From NCBI RefSeq assembly GCF_004785955.1, contig NZ_SJER01000005.1, positions 124,001 through 188,000 of the forward strand: a stretch of DNA of 64,000 nucleotides. The letters run 5' to 3'. Each line of letters opens with the position of its first letter. Position 1 is the first letter of the stretch. A program made the translations under genes and the position numbers. A model generated the notes under the pieces. The model saw only the letters and a program-made list of their open reading frames with translations, did no database searches and was not told the DNA's origin. Positions 16,270 to 26,010 of the stretch are shown in pieces. Source of the stretch: Halostella litorea. Lineage in GTDB: Archaea > Halobacteriota > Halobacteria > Halobacteriales > Natronoarchaeaceae.

Positions 16270-19037
16270 AGCTCCGGGACGTTGATGTGGAAGTCCGTGC
16301 CGCGGGCCTCCACGAGACACAGGTGGTAGCCGTCCTTTCTGGATAATTTCACGAAACTCTTCTTCGAGTCCCGGCTGAGGAAGCTCCCGCTGGTCGCCTC
16401 CGCGGCGGTCTCCAGCGCGCCGGGCTCGAAGAACGAGGACGTGACGACGAACGCCGCGCTGAGGCGGCCGTTGGTCTCCTTGACGCGGGAGGCGCTGTTC
16501 TCCAGCGACGCCATCCCGCTCTGGGTGACCGGCTCGCGCGAGTCGTTGAGGTCCGCGACGATCAGGGGGTTGCCCATCCGGTCGCGCAGGACGACGTCGA
16601 ACTGCTTCTGTTCGCGCACCTCGTCGCCGTTCTCCTGGTAGACGAGGCTCACCGACCCCTTCAGCTCCGCCCGGTCGATCTCTGCGATGGCGTCGTACAG
16701 GTCCTCCAGCGAGCCGGCGTGGCCCGTGTCGCGGATCTCGTAGATGAGTTCCCCGACGACCCAGTCGACGAAGTCGAACTCCAGGGTCCCCGTGAGGAAC
16801 TCGTCGAACGCCTGGCCGTCGACGGCGACGTTCCCGCTGTCGAACTGGGTGTGGTGTTCGAGCCGGAGGTTCGCGTTGACCTCCTCGGCGTCGGCGTTGC
16901 CCGCGTGGGCGTCCTCCAGCGTCGCGTCGCCTTTCGACGCGTAGCGGACGAACAGGTTCGTCCCCTGCAGGGCCTCCGCCGCGCCGATCCGGCGGTCGGC
17001 GTCCGGCGCGCCGCCCGCCGCCCGCTTGGCCTCGGTCAGTTCGCCCTCCAGCCGGTCGACCTCGCCTTCGAGGCGCTGTATCTCGGCCTCCAGTTCGGTC
17101 ACGCGCTCGGTGAGCGACTCGTTTTCCGCCCGTAGCTCGTCGCGCTCCTCGCGCAGTTCCTCGCGCTCGCTCCGCAGGTTCGTCACGGCCTGCTGGAGCT
17201 GGTCTATCTTGTCCTCGCGTTCGAGCACCTCCTGTTTCAGCGCCTCGTCGCGCCCGGCGTGGCTCCCGGTGTCCGCGGGCGATTCACTGGCCTCGCGCCG
17301 CGTCCCTCCGGCGTCGGGCGTCCGGGACGTTCCGCTCGCGCGCGCCGAGTCGGCGCTTCGTCCCCTGTCGTCCGCCCGCGACTGCTCGGCCGCCCCGTCG
17401 TCGCCCGTGCTCGTCCGGTCCGGGTCGAGCGCCGGGATGGTGCGGGCCTCCTGCCACTCGCGCTCCTCGGTGACGGTGGGTTCGGGTGCGTCGGTCCCAC
17501 TTGCCCCGGCGTCGGCGTCCGCACCGCCGGTTCCGAGGTCGGCGTCCCAGCTTCCGCCGTCCGCCGGCCCGGTCGAGTCCTCCGACGACTCCGTCGCTGT
17601 CTCGGTCGTGCGCGCCGCGGCGTCCGCCGCATCGGCCGCCGCGTCCGCGGCCGTCCGTTCCTCGACGGCGAGACCGGGGTCGGGCTCGGCGGCTCCGTCC
17701 GACGGCTCGACCGTATCCGTACGGGTCGCGGCCGCACCGTCCGCGGCCGCCGGCGCGTCGGCGGCCTCCGCGGTGGACGCCTCGGACCGCTCCGGCTTGT
17801 CGCCGCCCGTGACCGCGTCGTCGACGTTCACCGCCCCCGACTCGGTCGGATGCGCGGGGTCAACGCCGCTCGGGTCGGGCTCGGGGTCGGTTCCCACTCC
17901 CGCCGGCCCGGCGTCGCGGGCCGGTTCCGCCGGTCCGCCCGTCGGCGACCGTTCTTTGGGCTCCGGCTCGCCGGCCGGGTCGTCGGCCGGCGTTGACTCC
18001 CGGTCGGTCGCCGGGTCGCGCGGTTCCGAACGCGCGCTCCGCTCCCCGGGCGAGGGGTCCGTGGACCGCTCCGGCGTCGTCCCGGTAGCCTCCACACCGG
18101 CCGTCGGATCGGCGGCGTCGGTTGGCTGTGGCTCCGTGGCGTCGGCGGTGTCGGCCGCCTGCGGGTCGGTGGCGTCGGTCGTCGTCGGCTCGCTGGCCCG
18201 CGGGTCCGTGGTGTCGGCGGGTGCCGAATCGGCCGGCGTCGGGTCAGCGGGCGTCCGGGCGGCTTCGGTGGCCGTCGGCTCGTCCGTCGCGTCGGCCGCG
18301 TCGCTCCGTGCCGGCGACGGATCGCTCGGCGGGGTTGGGTCCGTCGGCTCGGCGGTCGCGTCCCCCGTTCCGGCGGCCGTCGTCGGGTCGCCCGCGCCTG
18401 CGGAGCCGGTGTCGGCTTCGGTTCCGCCGTTCGCCAGCCCCGTCCCCGCTTCGGCTCCGGCCGCCGCGCCCGCGCCGGCCGGCTCATCCGGCTCGTCGGG
18501 TTCGGGGACGTCCGTGACCTCGATGTCGACGTCCCGGACCTCGTAGATGCCCACCTCGTCGCTCGCGCGCTTGAACGCCTCGTCGCCGGTGATCAGTTCC
18601 TCGCGGTTGCCGACGAACGCACAGCTCATCGACTTGCCGCCGTAGTACGCGACGTAGTAGTCGCCGCTGAGGACGTTCTCGCTGAGTTCGATGTAGCCGG
18701 TGAACGAGCCGGACGACAGCGTCCCGTCGGCCTCGTCTATCGGCGTGTCCTCGGTGTAGTACTTGGCTCGCTGGTCTCCGCCCTTCTCGAGCATGGTAAA
18801 GAGGAGCGGGAGCGACGGGTCCGGGGCGACGTGTGCGGTCGCGTCGGCGGTCTCGAAGTCCTCGATGGCCCCCTCGAACACCCCCACGATCCGCCCGTTG
18901 AGCATGAACAGCGTCGTGCCCCGCGCGCGGACCGCACCGGAAAACCCGTCGTCGGCGAGGTCGCGTAACCCCTCGTACCCGGCGGCGACCGTCCGGGTGC
19001 GCCAGTCGCCGATCCGTTCCTCCGTGCGCGCATTCAT
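16266..19037 (-). CDS. large low-complexity/coiled-coil protein (DUF7527-like)
   Basis: This is a 923-residue protein. The N-terminal domain (about 1-165) looks like a sensor or adaptor (GFSGAVRARGTTLFMLNGRIVGVFEGAIEDF, YIELSENVLSGDYYVAYYGGK). About 400 residues of Thr/Ala/Asp/Pro-rich low-complexity linker follow. A coiled coil at about 600-680 contains ERVTELEAEIQRLEGEVDRL. A C-terminal globular domain ends VEARGTDFHINVPEL. From memory it resembles haloarchaeal DUF7527. ATG 19037 is used; nine in-frame codons upstream are unlikely to be translated. Confidence 0.8.
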   Translation of the reverse strand: MNARTEERIGDWRTRTVAAGYEGLRDLADDGFSGAVRARGTTLFMLNGRIVGVFEGAIEDFETADATAHVAPDPSLPLLFTMLEKGGDQRAKYYTEDTPIDEADGTLSSGSFTGYIELSENVLSGDYYVAYYGGKSMSCAFVGNREELITGDEAFKRASDEVGIYEVRDVDIEVTDVPEPDEPDEPAGAGAAAGAEAGTGLANGGTEADTGSAGAGDPTTAAGTGDATAEPTDPTPPSDPSPARSDAADATDEPTATEAARTPADPTPADSAPADTTDPRASEPTTTDATDPQAADTADATEPQPTDAADPTAGVEATGTTPERSTDPSPGERSARSEPRDPATDRESTPADDPAGEPEPKERSPTGGPAEPARDAGPAGVGTDPEPDPSGVDPAHPTESGAVNVDDAVTGGDKPERSEASTAEAADAPAAADGAAATRTDTVEPSDGAAEPDPGLAVEERTAADAAADAADAAARTTETATESSEDSTGPADGGSWDADLGTGGADADAGASGTDAPEPTVTEEREWQEARTIPALDPDRTSTGDDGAAEQSRADDRGRSADSARASGTSRTPDAGGTRREASESPADTGSHAGRDEALKQEVLEREDKIDQLQQAVTNLRSEREELREERDELRAENESLTERVTELEAEIQRLEGEVDRLEGELTEAKRAAGGAPDADRRIGAAEALQGTNLFVRYASKGDATLEDAHAGNADAEEVNANLRLEHHTQFDSGNVAVDGQAFDEFLTGTLEFDFVDWVVGELIYEIRDTGHAGSLEDLYDAIAEIDRAELKGSVSLVYQENGDEVREQKQFDVVLRDRMGNPLIVADLNDSREPVTQSGMASLENSASRVKETNGRLSAAFVVTSSFFEPGALETAAEATSGSFLSRDSKKSFVKLSRKDGYHLCLVEARGTDFHINVPEL

Positions 19038-19120
19038 ACGTACGCAAAGCCACAAGCGCCCCAAATACTTTCCGCCGCCGGTCGTGACCGCACGCTGACG
19101 TTATCCGGCGGTCGGCCCCC

Positions 19121-19399
19121 TCAGATTCGCTGTTCGGCGTCGTCCGCGAGCTCCTCCATGCGCTTGCCGATCCGGCCGGCGCTGGAGAACTCGTCCTCGC
19201 TCATCGCCGTCGCGAGCGCGTTGCCCAGCACGAACACGGCGTGTTTGTGCTCGCTCTTGGACTTGTGGACGTGGGAGGGGTCGACGTCGAGCTGGTAGTA
19301 CGGGTCGAAGAGGTCGGGGTCGACCTCCTCCCGCTCGGCGACGTTCTCCATGATCGTCACCATCTGCTCGTGCAGTTCGAGTAGCTCGTCTTTGTGCAT
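19121..19399 (-). CDS. UPF0058 family protein
   Basis: This 92-residue acidic helical protein begins MHKDELLELHEQMVTIMENV and contains DPYYQLDVDPSHVHKSKSEHKHAVFVLGNALA. The His/Lys-rich HVHKSKSEHKHA motif is the hallmark of the archaeal UPF0058 family. Function is unknown. ATG 19399 is the conserved family start; an upstream in-frame ATG 16 codons earlier overlaps the promoter. It is divergent from the RCK channel gene. Confidence 0.85.
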   Translation of the reverse strand: MHKDELLELHEQMVTIMENVAEREEVDPDLFDPYYQLDVDPSHVHKSKSEHKHAVFVLGNALATAMSEDEFSSAGRIGKRMEELADDAEQRI

Positions 19400-19548
19400 G
19401 CCAGTCCATATGGCGGGTCCGAATTTCAACCTTTTGACCGCCTGCACCCCGCCGTGAGTGCGCGTGACCGGCCCGACCGGTCCGGGAACCGGGGACCGAC
19501 GCGGGGTGACGGAACGCTTTTGTGCCAGTCCTCGGAACCCGCGGGCGA

Positions 19549-21177
19549 ATGAGCAAGTGGCGACGGCGGACCGGACTGTACCTCCTCTCGCTGGCCGGCG
19601 TCATCGTCGTCTACGCCGTCGCCTACCACACGGGCATGGTGTACGTCGAGGGGGAGCCGCGGCCCTTCCTCCGCTCGCTGCAGGTCGTCGTCGAGACGTT
19701 CACGACGACCGGCTACGGCTCCGACGCGCCGTGGTCGTCGCCGCTGATGAACGTCTTCGTCATCCTGATGGACCTGACCGGCGTCTTCCTCATCTTCATG
19801 GCGCTGCCGGTGTTCGTGTTCCCGCTGTTCGAGGAGGCCCTGGAGACGCGCGCGCCCCGGTCGGTCGAGGGCCTCTCGGACCACGTCGTCCTCTGTGAGT
19901 ACACGGCCCACGGCGCGGCGCTCGTCGACGAACTGGAGACCCGCGGGGAGCCGTACGTCGTCGTCGAGTCCGACCCCGACGTCGCCGCGGACCTCCACGA
20001 GGACGGGCTGTCGGTGATCGCCGGCGACCCCGAGTCGACGGCGACGCTGGAGCGGGCCTGCGTCGGCGAGGCGACTGCGGTCGTGGCCGACGCCGACGAC
20101 GAGCGGAACGCGACCATCGTGCTTTCGGCGCTTGAGGTCGACCCGGACGTGCAGGTCGTCAGCCTCGTCGAGGACGTCGCCAACGCCGACTACCACCGCT
20201 ACGCCGGCGCCGGGTCGGTCCTCTCGCCGGAGCGCATCCTCGGCGAGAGCCTCGCGGACAAGATCACCGCCGCGGCCGGCTCCGACGTCGGCGACGCCGT
20301 CTCGGACGACTTCGAGATAGCGGAGCTCACCGTCCGGGCCGACAGCGACGTCGCCGGCGAGCGCCTCGTCGACAGCGGCATCCGCGAGCGGACCGGCGCG
20401 AACGTCGTCGGGGTCTGGGACGGCGGCGAGTTCCGGAGCCCGCCGCCGCCCTCGTTCACGCTGGCGGAGGGGACCGTGCTGGTGGCCGCGGGGCGGGAGT
20501 CGGACTTACGCGGGCTCCGCGGGCTCACGCTCTCCCGGAAGCGCCACCCCTCGCGGTCCGACGTGGTCGTCCTCGGGGCGGGGGAGGTCGGGACGGCGGT
20601 CGTCGACGCGCTGGCGGCCGCCGACGTGGGGGCGACCGTCGTCGACATCCGCGAGGGGCCGTCGGTCGACGTGGTCGGCGACGCGACCACGGAGCCGACG
20701 CTCCGCGAGGCCGGCGTCCCGGAGGCCGACACCGTCGTCCTCGCGCTCGGGACCGACACGGAGACGACGTTCGCGACCCTCGTCGTCGCGGAACTCGCCC
20801 CGGAGGTGGAGATCGTCTGCCGGGCCAACGACGCCGAGAGCGTGCCGAAGCTCCAGCGCGCGGGCGCCGACTACGTGCTGGCGTTGACGACCGTCAGCGG
20901 CCGGATGCTCGCCTCGACGGTGCTCGACGAGGACGTGGTCTCCCTGGACACCCAGATAGAGTGCGTCCGGACGCGGGTCCCGGCGCTCGCGGGGCAGTCG
21001 CTGGGCGGCGCGAACGTCCGCGAGCGGACGGGCTGTACCGTCGTCGCCGTCGAGCGCGACGGCGAGGTGACGACGGACCTCGACCCGTCCTACCGGTTCC
21101 ACGCCGACGACGAGGTGGTCGTCGTCGGCACGGACGCGGACGTGAACCGCTTCACCGCGCTGGCGTCGGTCGAGTAG
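19549..21177 (+). CDS. K+ channel pore/TrkA-RCK protein
   Basis: This 542-residue protein has an N-terminal helix (LYLLSLAGVIVVYAVAYH), a pore loop with the selectivity filter TTTGYGS, and a second helix (VFVILMDLTGVFLIFMALPVFVFPLFE). Two RCK/TrkA-N plus TrkA-C units follow (HVVLCEYTAHGAALV and VVVLGAGEVGTAVVDALAAADVG, the latter a clear Rossmann motif). It likely mediates gated K+ flux, important for salt-in osmoadaptation. ATG 19549 places a basic cytoplasmic SKWRRR before helix 1. Confidence 0.88.
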   Translation: MSKWRRRTGLYLLSLAGVIVVYAVAYHTGMVYVEGEPRPFLRSLQVVVETFTTTGYGSDAPWSSPLMNVFVILMDLTGVFLIFMALPVFVFPLFEEALETRAPRSVEGLSDHVVLCEYTAHGAALVDELETRGEPYVVVESDPDVAADLHEDGLSVIAGDPESTATLERACVGEATAVVADADDERNATIVLSALEVDPDVQVVSLVEDVANADYHRYAGAGSVLSPERILGESLADKITAAAGSDVGDAVSDDFEIAELTVRADSDVAGERLVDSGIRERTGANVVGVWDGGEFRSPPPPSFTLAEGTVLVAAGRESDLRGLRGLTLSRKRHPSRSDVVVLGAGEVGTAVVDALAAADVGATVVDIREGPSVDVVGDATTEPTLREAGVPEADTVVLALGTDTETTFATLVVAELAPEVEIVCRANDAESVPKLQRAGADYVLALTTVSGRMLASTVLDEDVVSLDTQIECVRTRVPALAGQSLGGANVRERTGCTVVAVERDGEVTTDLDPSYRFHADDEVVVVGTDADVNRFTALASVE

Positions 21178-21742
21178 CGAGCACGCGGCGCGCCGTCCCG
21201 AGGATCCACCCCGCGAAGATCGCCGCCCCGGCCGCCTCGGCGGCCGCGAAGAACGCCGGCGCGAGCGTCACGCCCCAGCCGACCCACATCGCCACGTGGC
21301 CGACGCCGAGGCCGACCGTCCCGACCCCCAGCCGTCGGTCGCCGGCGAGCACGTCGCCCGCGCCCCAGACGACCAGCGTGACCGTGGCGAACAGATAGTG
21401 CCCGATAGCGACCGCGGCGTGGCCCGCCCGCGGCAGGTGGAAGACGCCGACAAGTCCCATGCAGGCGACGGCGACGGCGAACGCCGCGACCCCCGCGCGG
21501 TGGACCGCGTTCCGGGCCGCACTCGAGAGCGCGTACGTGAACGGCAGCCCCACGACGCCGGCGGCGACCAGCCCGCCGTTGAACAGCCAGTACGTCGGCT
21601 CGCTCGGCCGGCCCATGTCCGAGAGGGCGGCCCCGCTCCAGGTGAACGTCGGCGAGAGCGTCGTCGCCAGGGTGAACGACCCGACCGCGAGAACCGGGGC
21701 GACGAGTCCAGTCGCCGCCGCGAGCCGTCGGAAGTCCGTCAT
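21152..21742 (-). CDS. DUF998-type membrane protein
   Basis: This 196-residue protein has six hydrophobic segments: LVAPVLAVGSFTLATTL, WLFNGGLVAAGVVGLPFTYAL, AAFAVAVACMGLVGVFHL, YLFATVTLVVWGAG, VGLGVGHVAMWVG and AGAAIFAGWILG. It has the ALSDMGRPSEPTYWLFN loop typical of DUF998. No enzymatic function is known. Its last 26 bp overlap the end of the convergent channel gene. Confidence 0.75.
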   Translation of the reverse strand: MTDFRRLAAATGLVAPVLAVGSFTLATTLSPTFTWSGAALSDMGRPSEPTYWLFNGGLVAAGVVGLPFTYALSSAARNAVHRAGVAAFAVAVACMGLVGVFHLPRAGHAAVAIGHYLFATVTLVVWGAGDVLAGDRRLGVGTVGLGVGHVAMWVGWGVTLAPAFFAAAEAAGAAIFAGWILGTARRVLATRPTPAR

Positions 21743-21884
21743 ACCGTGGCCAAGCGACGCGGCCGCCATAGCCGTTGCCCCCGGCTCGGGCCCGCCGCGG
21801 CGGGGTCGACGTGGATGGGGACTCCCTACCACACGGTTTTGGCGAACCTAAAAACTCAAGTGGTCCCGACGGGAACGCCGGGTA

Positions 21885-22655
21885 ATGAGCGCGGACGCCA
21901 CCGACGACGCGGCGGACGGAGGGATCGAATCGCCCGGCGGAGGGGACGGGTCGACCGACGCGAGCGACGCCGACGGCGAGTACACGTTCGACGACGTGAG
22001 CGTCGTGATGGGGACGTACAACGAGGCCGAGGCGATCGGCACCGTGCTGTCGGACATCGACGACGTGACCGACGGCCGGGCGGAGGTCGTCTGCGTGGAC
22101 AGTTCCACCGACGAGACGCCCGAGATAGCCGAGGAGCACGGGGCACGGGTCGTCCGTCAGGCCCCGCAGGGGTACGGCGTCGCCGTGCGCGAGGCGATCC
22201 TGACGCCGGACCGCCCCGTGGTCGTGACGACGGACTGCGACGACACCTACCCGATGGAACAGCTTCCGGAGTTCTTGGAGCGGATCAACGAGGGGTACGA
22301 CGTGGTCAGCGGCGACCGGCTCTACCACGGGGCCGACGCGATGCCGGACCTCAACCGGCGGGGCAACCAGGCGTTCGCGCTGCTCGCCAGCCTCCTGATG
22401 GGCCGGCGCGTCCACGACACGACGACCGGGATGCGGGCGTACCGCCGCGAGGTGGTCGAGTCGATCGAGTGGACCGAGAACACCGGCCTCTCGGCCGAAC
22501 TGCTGATCCGGCCGCTGCTGCGGGGCTACGACGTGATCGAGGAGCCGATCGCCTACCGCGAGCGCAAAGGGCAGACGAAACTCGACCCGTTCTCCGGCGG
22601 CGCGGCCATCGCCAAGTCCATCGTCAAGGTCTGTCTGGAGGAGCGGTTCCGGTAG
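21885..22655 (+). CDS. GT2 family glycosyltransferase (dolichol-phosphate sugar synthase-like)
   Basis: This 256-residue GT-A fold enzyme has the N-terminal motif VVMGTYNEAEAIG, then VVCVDSSTDETPEIA and the metal-binding motif TTDCDDTYPMEQLPEF. The C-terminal TTTGMRAYRREV and EEPIAYRERKGQTKL are typical of DPM1-like enzymes. It probably transfers a hexose from a nucleotide sugar to dolichol phosphate. No membrane helix is seen. It is convergent with the membrane glycosyltransferase at 22688-24880, so a shared N-glycosylation or surface-glycan pathway is plausible. Confidence 0.85.
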   Translation: MSADATDDAADGGIESPGGGDGSTDASDADGEYTFDDVSVVMGTYNEAEAIGTVLSDIDDVTDGRAEVVCVDSSTDETPEIAEEHGARVVRQAPQGYGVAVREAILTPDRPVVVTTDCDDTYPMEQLPEFLERINEGYDVVSGDRLYHGADAMPDLNRRGNQAFALLASLLMGRRVHDTTTGMRAYRREVVESIEWTENTGLSAELLIRPLLRGYDVIEEPIAYRERKGQTKLDPFSGGAAIAKSIVKVCLEERFR

Positions 22656-22687
22656 CGGCGGGCGCGGGCCAGTCCCGGCCGTACTTC

Positions 22688-24880
22688 TCACTCCCGCGCG
22701 GTCAGCGTACTGTTGATCCACGTCCCGGAGACCCTGGTTTCGGGGCGGTCCGGGAGGTACGTCCCCTCACGCGCGCAGTCGAGGACCAGGTTGCAGACCG
22801 AGCGCTCGGGTGGCCACACCACCGCGACGCGCCCCTCGCTCGTCCTGACGCTCGCGTCCTCGCGGTAGGTGACCGACGCGCCGCCGCGCTGGACCATCGT
22901 CACCGACACCGCCACGTCGGCGGTCCCGTTCACCGGCACGTACGCGCGGTCGCCGGACACCCGCGTCAGGTTCTCCCCGACGGCGCGGACGCCCCGCGGG
23001 GTCAGCTCCCACGAGACGGCGAGTTCGTCGCCCGGGTCGTCGCGCTCGACGGCGTACTCGATAGCTCGCTCCTCGGCGGCGACCCGCACCGTCGCCGACT
23101 CGGCGTTCCGGATGACGCCCACGCGCGTCTCGGCGTCGAAGGCGGCCGCCTCGCGGACGTCGAGGCGGACGAGCTTCGGCGCGACCCGCTCGGTCGGGTC
23201 CGCCGTCCACTCGCCCTGGTAGGTGTACCGGTACGGCGTGCGCTCGGGGTACGCGTCGAGGACGGCGAAGTCGCCGGCGGCGTCGCGGTCCAGCGCGTAC
23301 ACGGCCGGCCCGTCGAAGCCGGGGTCGTTCCGGAGCGGCTGGAACGGGTGGTTGAGCCAGTCGCCGTAGGGGTCGGGCACGAACACGACCGCGCGCTCGA
23401 ACTCGCGGTCCTCGAACGGAGCGTACGCCCGCTCGTACTTCTCGGTGTAGGCCGCGTTGCGCTCGACCGGCGGCTCGACGACGCTCCGCTCGGCGACGCC
23501 GACGACCGGAAGCGTGACGACCAGCGCGACCAGCAAGGCGACGCGAACACCGCGCGCCGAGAGGCGGTCGGACGCGATCGCGTGCAGCCGGTCGTACCCC
23601 GCCACGACGGCGCTCGCGGCGAACGCCGACAGCGGGAGCAGCAGGTCGAAGTGGTAGAACGGGCCGAACTGCGAGATCAGGCCGTCGGTCGGGTCGGCGA
23701 ACGTCGACAGGACGTTGTAGTTCCCCCAGAAGAACACGTTGCCGACGCAGACGGTGACGAACAGCCCCGCGAGGACGGCGCGGAGTTCGCGGTCGGGGAG
23801 CGGGCCGTCGTCGGTCGCCGGGCCAGCGCCGGCGCGGTCGCCCCGGTACAGCCCGACCAGCAGGCGGGCGACGCCGGCGGCCGCGAGCAGCGTCCCGACG
23901 GGGCCGGCGACGAACCAGCGCGTCGCGAAGTACCACAGCACCCAGGCGTTGGCGCGCAGTGCGACGGCGGGCGTGTACTGCAGGTCGTGAGTCAAGATTC
24001 GGCGATAGCCGAATCCGAGGCCGTCGCGGGGCGCGAACGCCTCGTAGGGGAAGGTGAGCGGCGACCCCGTCACGGCGGCGTTGTACGCGAGCGTCGCGGC
24101 GACGAACGCCAGCCCGCCGGCGCAGACGACGGCGTACAGCGCGGTCCACTCCCGGAAGGAGCGGTCGGTCCCCCCGACGCGCCGGCGTCGGTACGCCCGC
24201 GCCAGCGTCAGGAGCGAGTGGGCGATAAACGGCGAGGCGAACAGCACGGCGGTGTAGGGCCGCGAGAAGAACGCGAGGCCGACGGCGACGCCCGCGGCGG
24301 CCGCGTAGCGACGGCTGCCGCGGCGGACCGCCCGGACGTACGCCAGCGCGAACGCCCAGGTGAGCAGGGCCGTCGGGGCGTAGGAGAGAAACACCGACGA
24401 CGACAGCAGAAAGAGCGGCGCGCCGACGAGCGCGACGGCCGCGACGACGCCGGTCCGTCGGTCGAACGCCGCGGCGGTCACGGCGTAACAGAGCGCGGCG
24501 TTGCCCGCGGCCACGGCGGCCAGCGCGACGCGGAACTCGCCGGTGAGCGTCTTTGCGGCGGCGTAGATGGCCGCGGTCACCGGCGTGTACTTGGGGTAGA
24601 GGCTGCCGCCGTCGTCGACGAAGAACCACGGACGGACGGCGTCGGGCACCGCCGGGCGGAGGTGCAACTGCCCGGCGAGCAGCATCTCGGCCTGCTGGAG
24701 GTACACCGCCTCGTCGTGGTTGCTGGAGTGGTAGGGGAACAGGTCCGTCGCGAGGACGAAGACGACGACGCCCGCGGCGGCGGCCACGAGCGCGGCGGCG
24801 TGGGCTGGCCGCAGGCGCTCGCGGAGTTCCAGGTCGCGGACCCCGTCGAGGGCACCGCCGACGCGGGGACCGTCGGCCAT
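22688..24880 (-). CDS. membrane glycosyltransferase, GT39/ArnT-like
   Basis: This 730-residue protein has about ten membrane segments in its N-terminal two thirds and an extracellular beta-rich C-terminal domain. The first loop has SSNHDEAVYLQQAEMLLAGQL, whose acidic DE pair is the expected catalytic site of PMT/ArnT (GT-C) enzymes using polyprenyl-phosphate sugars. Its ATG overlaps the stop of the ABC ATPase (ATGA at 24878-24882), which indicates translational coupling to the iron transporter operon. Acceptor unknown. Confidence 0.82.
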   Translation of the reverse strand: MADGPRVGGALDGVRDLELRERLRPAHAAALVAAAAGVVVFVLATDLFPYHSSNHDEAVYLQQAEMLLAGQLHLRPAVPDAVRPWFFVDDGGSLYPKYTPVTAAIYAAAKTLTGEFRVALAAVAAGNAALCYAVTAAAFDRRTGVVAAVALVGAPLFLLSSSVFLSYAPTALLTWAFALAYVRAVRRGSRRYAAAAGVAVGLAFFSRPYTAVLFASPFIAHSLLTLARAYRRRRVGGTDRSFREWTALYAVVCAGGLAFVAATLAYNAAVTGSPLTFPYEAFAPRDGLGFGYRRILTHDLQYTPAVALRANAWVLWYFATRWFVAGPVGTLLAAAGVARLLVGLYRGDRAGAGPATDDGPLPDRELRAVLAGLFVTVCVGNVFFWGNYNVLSTFADPTDGLISQFGPFYHFDLLLPLSAFAASAVVAGYDRLHAIASDRLSARGVRVALLVALVVTLPVVGVAERSVVEPPVERNAAYTEKYERAYAPFEDREFERAVVFVPDPYGDWLNHPFQPLRNDPGFDGPAVYALDRDAAGDFAVLDAYPERTPYRYTYQGEWTADPTERVAPKLVRLDVREAAAFDAETRVGVIRNAESATVRVAAEERAIEYAVERDDPGDELAVSWELTPRGVRAVGENLTRVSGDRAYVPVNGTADVAVSVTMVQRGGASVTYREDASVRTSEGRVAVVWPPERSVCNLVLDCAREGTYLPDRPETRVSGTWINSTLTARE

Positions 24881-26010
24881 CAGCGCTGCGTGGCGGGGAA
24901 CCAGGCCAGGTCGTGGTCGGCGTCGAGCGACACCGACACGCGCGTCCCGTTTGTCACCTGGTCGGTGTGGTTGTGCATGCACTCCAGCACGTCGCCGTTG
25001 TCGAGTACGACGCGGTAGAGGACGGTCGGCCCGAGGTAGCGGCGGTGGACCACCTCGCCGTCGCCGCCCCCGTCGACGGGCGCCGCCGACAGGTCGTCGG
25101 GCCGGACCAGCACGTCCAGTTTCGTGCCGTCGTACTCGGCGGTCAGCCCGTGGATGCGGTCGCGGTCGAGCGGGCCTAGCCCCGTCTCGACAGTGTCGCC
25201 GGAGAGAAAGCCCGAGAGGAAGCTCGCGTGGCCGAGAAAGCCCGCGACGAACCGCGACTCGGGGTGCTGGAACACCTGCTCCGGGCGGTCGACCTGCTCG
25301 ATCCGGCCGTCGTTCATCACGGCCACGCGGTCGCTGATCGACAGCGCCTCCTCCTGGTCGTGGGTGACGGAGATGGCCGTGACGCCGGCCTCCTTCAGGA
25401 TCGACCGGACCTCCTCGCGCATCTCGACGCGCAGGTCCACGTCGAGGTTGGAGAAGGGCTCGTCGAGCAGCAGCATCTCCGGCTCAGGCGCGAGCGAGCG
25501 AGCGAGCGCGACCCGCTGTTGCTGGCCGCCCGACAGTTCGTCGGGGCGGCTCTCGCGGTGGGCGTCCAGCCCCACGAGGTCCAGCATTTCGTCGACGCGG
25601 GCCTCGCGCTCGGCCTCCGGGCGCTCCTTCAGGCCGAACGCGATGTTCTCCTCGGCGGTCATGTGGGGAAACAGCGCGAACTCCTGGAACACGACGCCGA
25701 CGCCGCGGCGCTCGGGCGCGACGAACTCGCCGTCGCCGGCGACGGGCGAGCCGTCCAGCGACACGACGCCGCCGTCCGGCCGCTCCAGCCCGGCGATGAG
25801 GCGGAGCGTCGTCGTCTTGCCACAGCCCGACGGGCCGAGCAGCGTCAGTATCTCCCCGTCCGCGACGGACAGCGAGAGGTCGTCGATCACGCGCTCGTTT
25901 CCGTACGTCTTGCTGACGCCGTCGAGTTCGAGCACCGTCTCGCCCGCCGGCGCGTCGTCGGCCGTCGGGTCCGTCTCCGTCGCCGCGTCGGTGAGCGTGC
26001 TATTTGACAT
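24880..26010 (-). CDS. iron(III)-type ABC transporter ATP-binding protein
   Basis: This 376-residue ATPase has Walker A GPSGCGKTTT, Q-loop FQEFALFPHM, signature LSGGQQQRVALARSLA and Walker B MLLLDEPFSNLD, with the switch His in SVTHDQEEALSISD. A C-terminal TOBE-like regulatory domain (LDVLVRPDDLSA) follows. It belongs to the FbpC/PotA group that pairs with two-module permeases. It overlaps the permease by 11 bp upstream and the glycosyltransferase by 3 bp downstream. Confidence 0.92.
   Translation of the reverse strand: MSNSTLTDAATETDPTADDAPAGETVLELDGVSKTYGNERVIDDLSLSVADGEILTLLGPSGCGKTTTLRLIAGLERPDGGVVSLDGSPVAGDGEFVAPERRGVGVVFQEFALFPHMTAEENIAFGLKERPEAEREARVDEMLDLVGLDAHRESRPDELSGGQQQRVALARSLAPEPEMLLLDEPFSNLDVDLRVEMREEVRSILKEAGVTAISVTHDQEEALSISDRVAVMNDGRIEQVDRPEQVFQHPESRFVAGFLGHASFLSGFLSGDTVETGLGPLDRDRIHGLTAEYDGTKLDVLVRPDDLSAAPVDGGGDGEVVHRRYLGPTVLYRVVLDNGDVLECMHNHTDQVTNGTRVSVSLDADHDLAWFPATQR

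Noticed and set aside
17250-18500. Repetitive GTCGGCTCGTCGG-like DNA
   Set aside because: It is explained by the coding of the Thr/Asp/Ala/Pro low-complexity linker, not by a DNA repeat element.
21296-25018. A 1240-codon open frame on the plus strand
   Set aside because: It is Arg/Gly-rich without any domain pattern and lies antisense to the membrane glycosyltransferase and DUF998 genes, and it overlaps the GT2 gene. In this GC-rich genome stop codons are rare in shadow frames.
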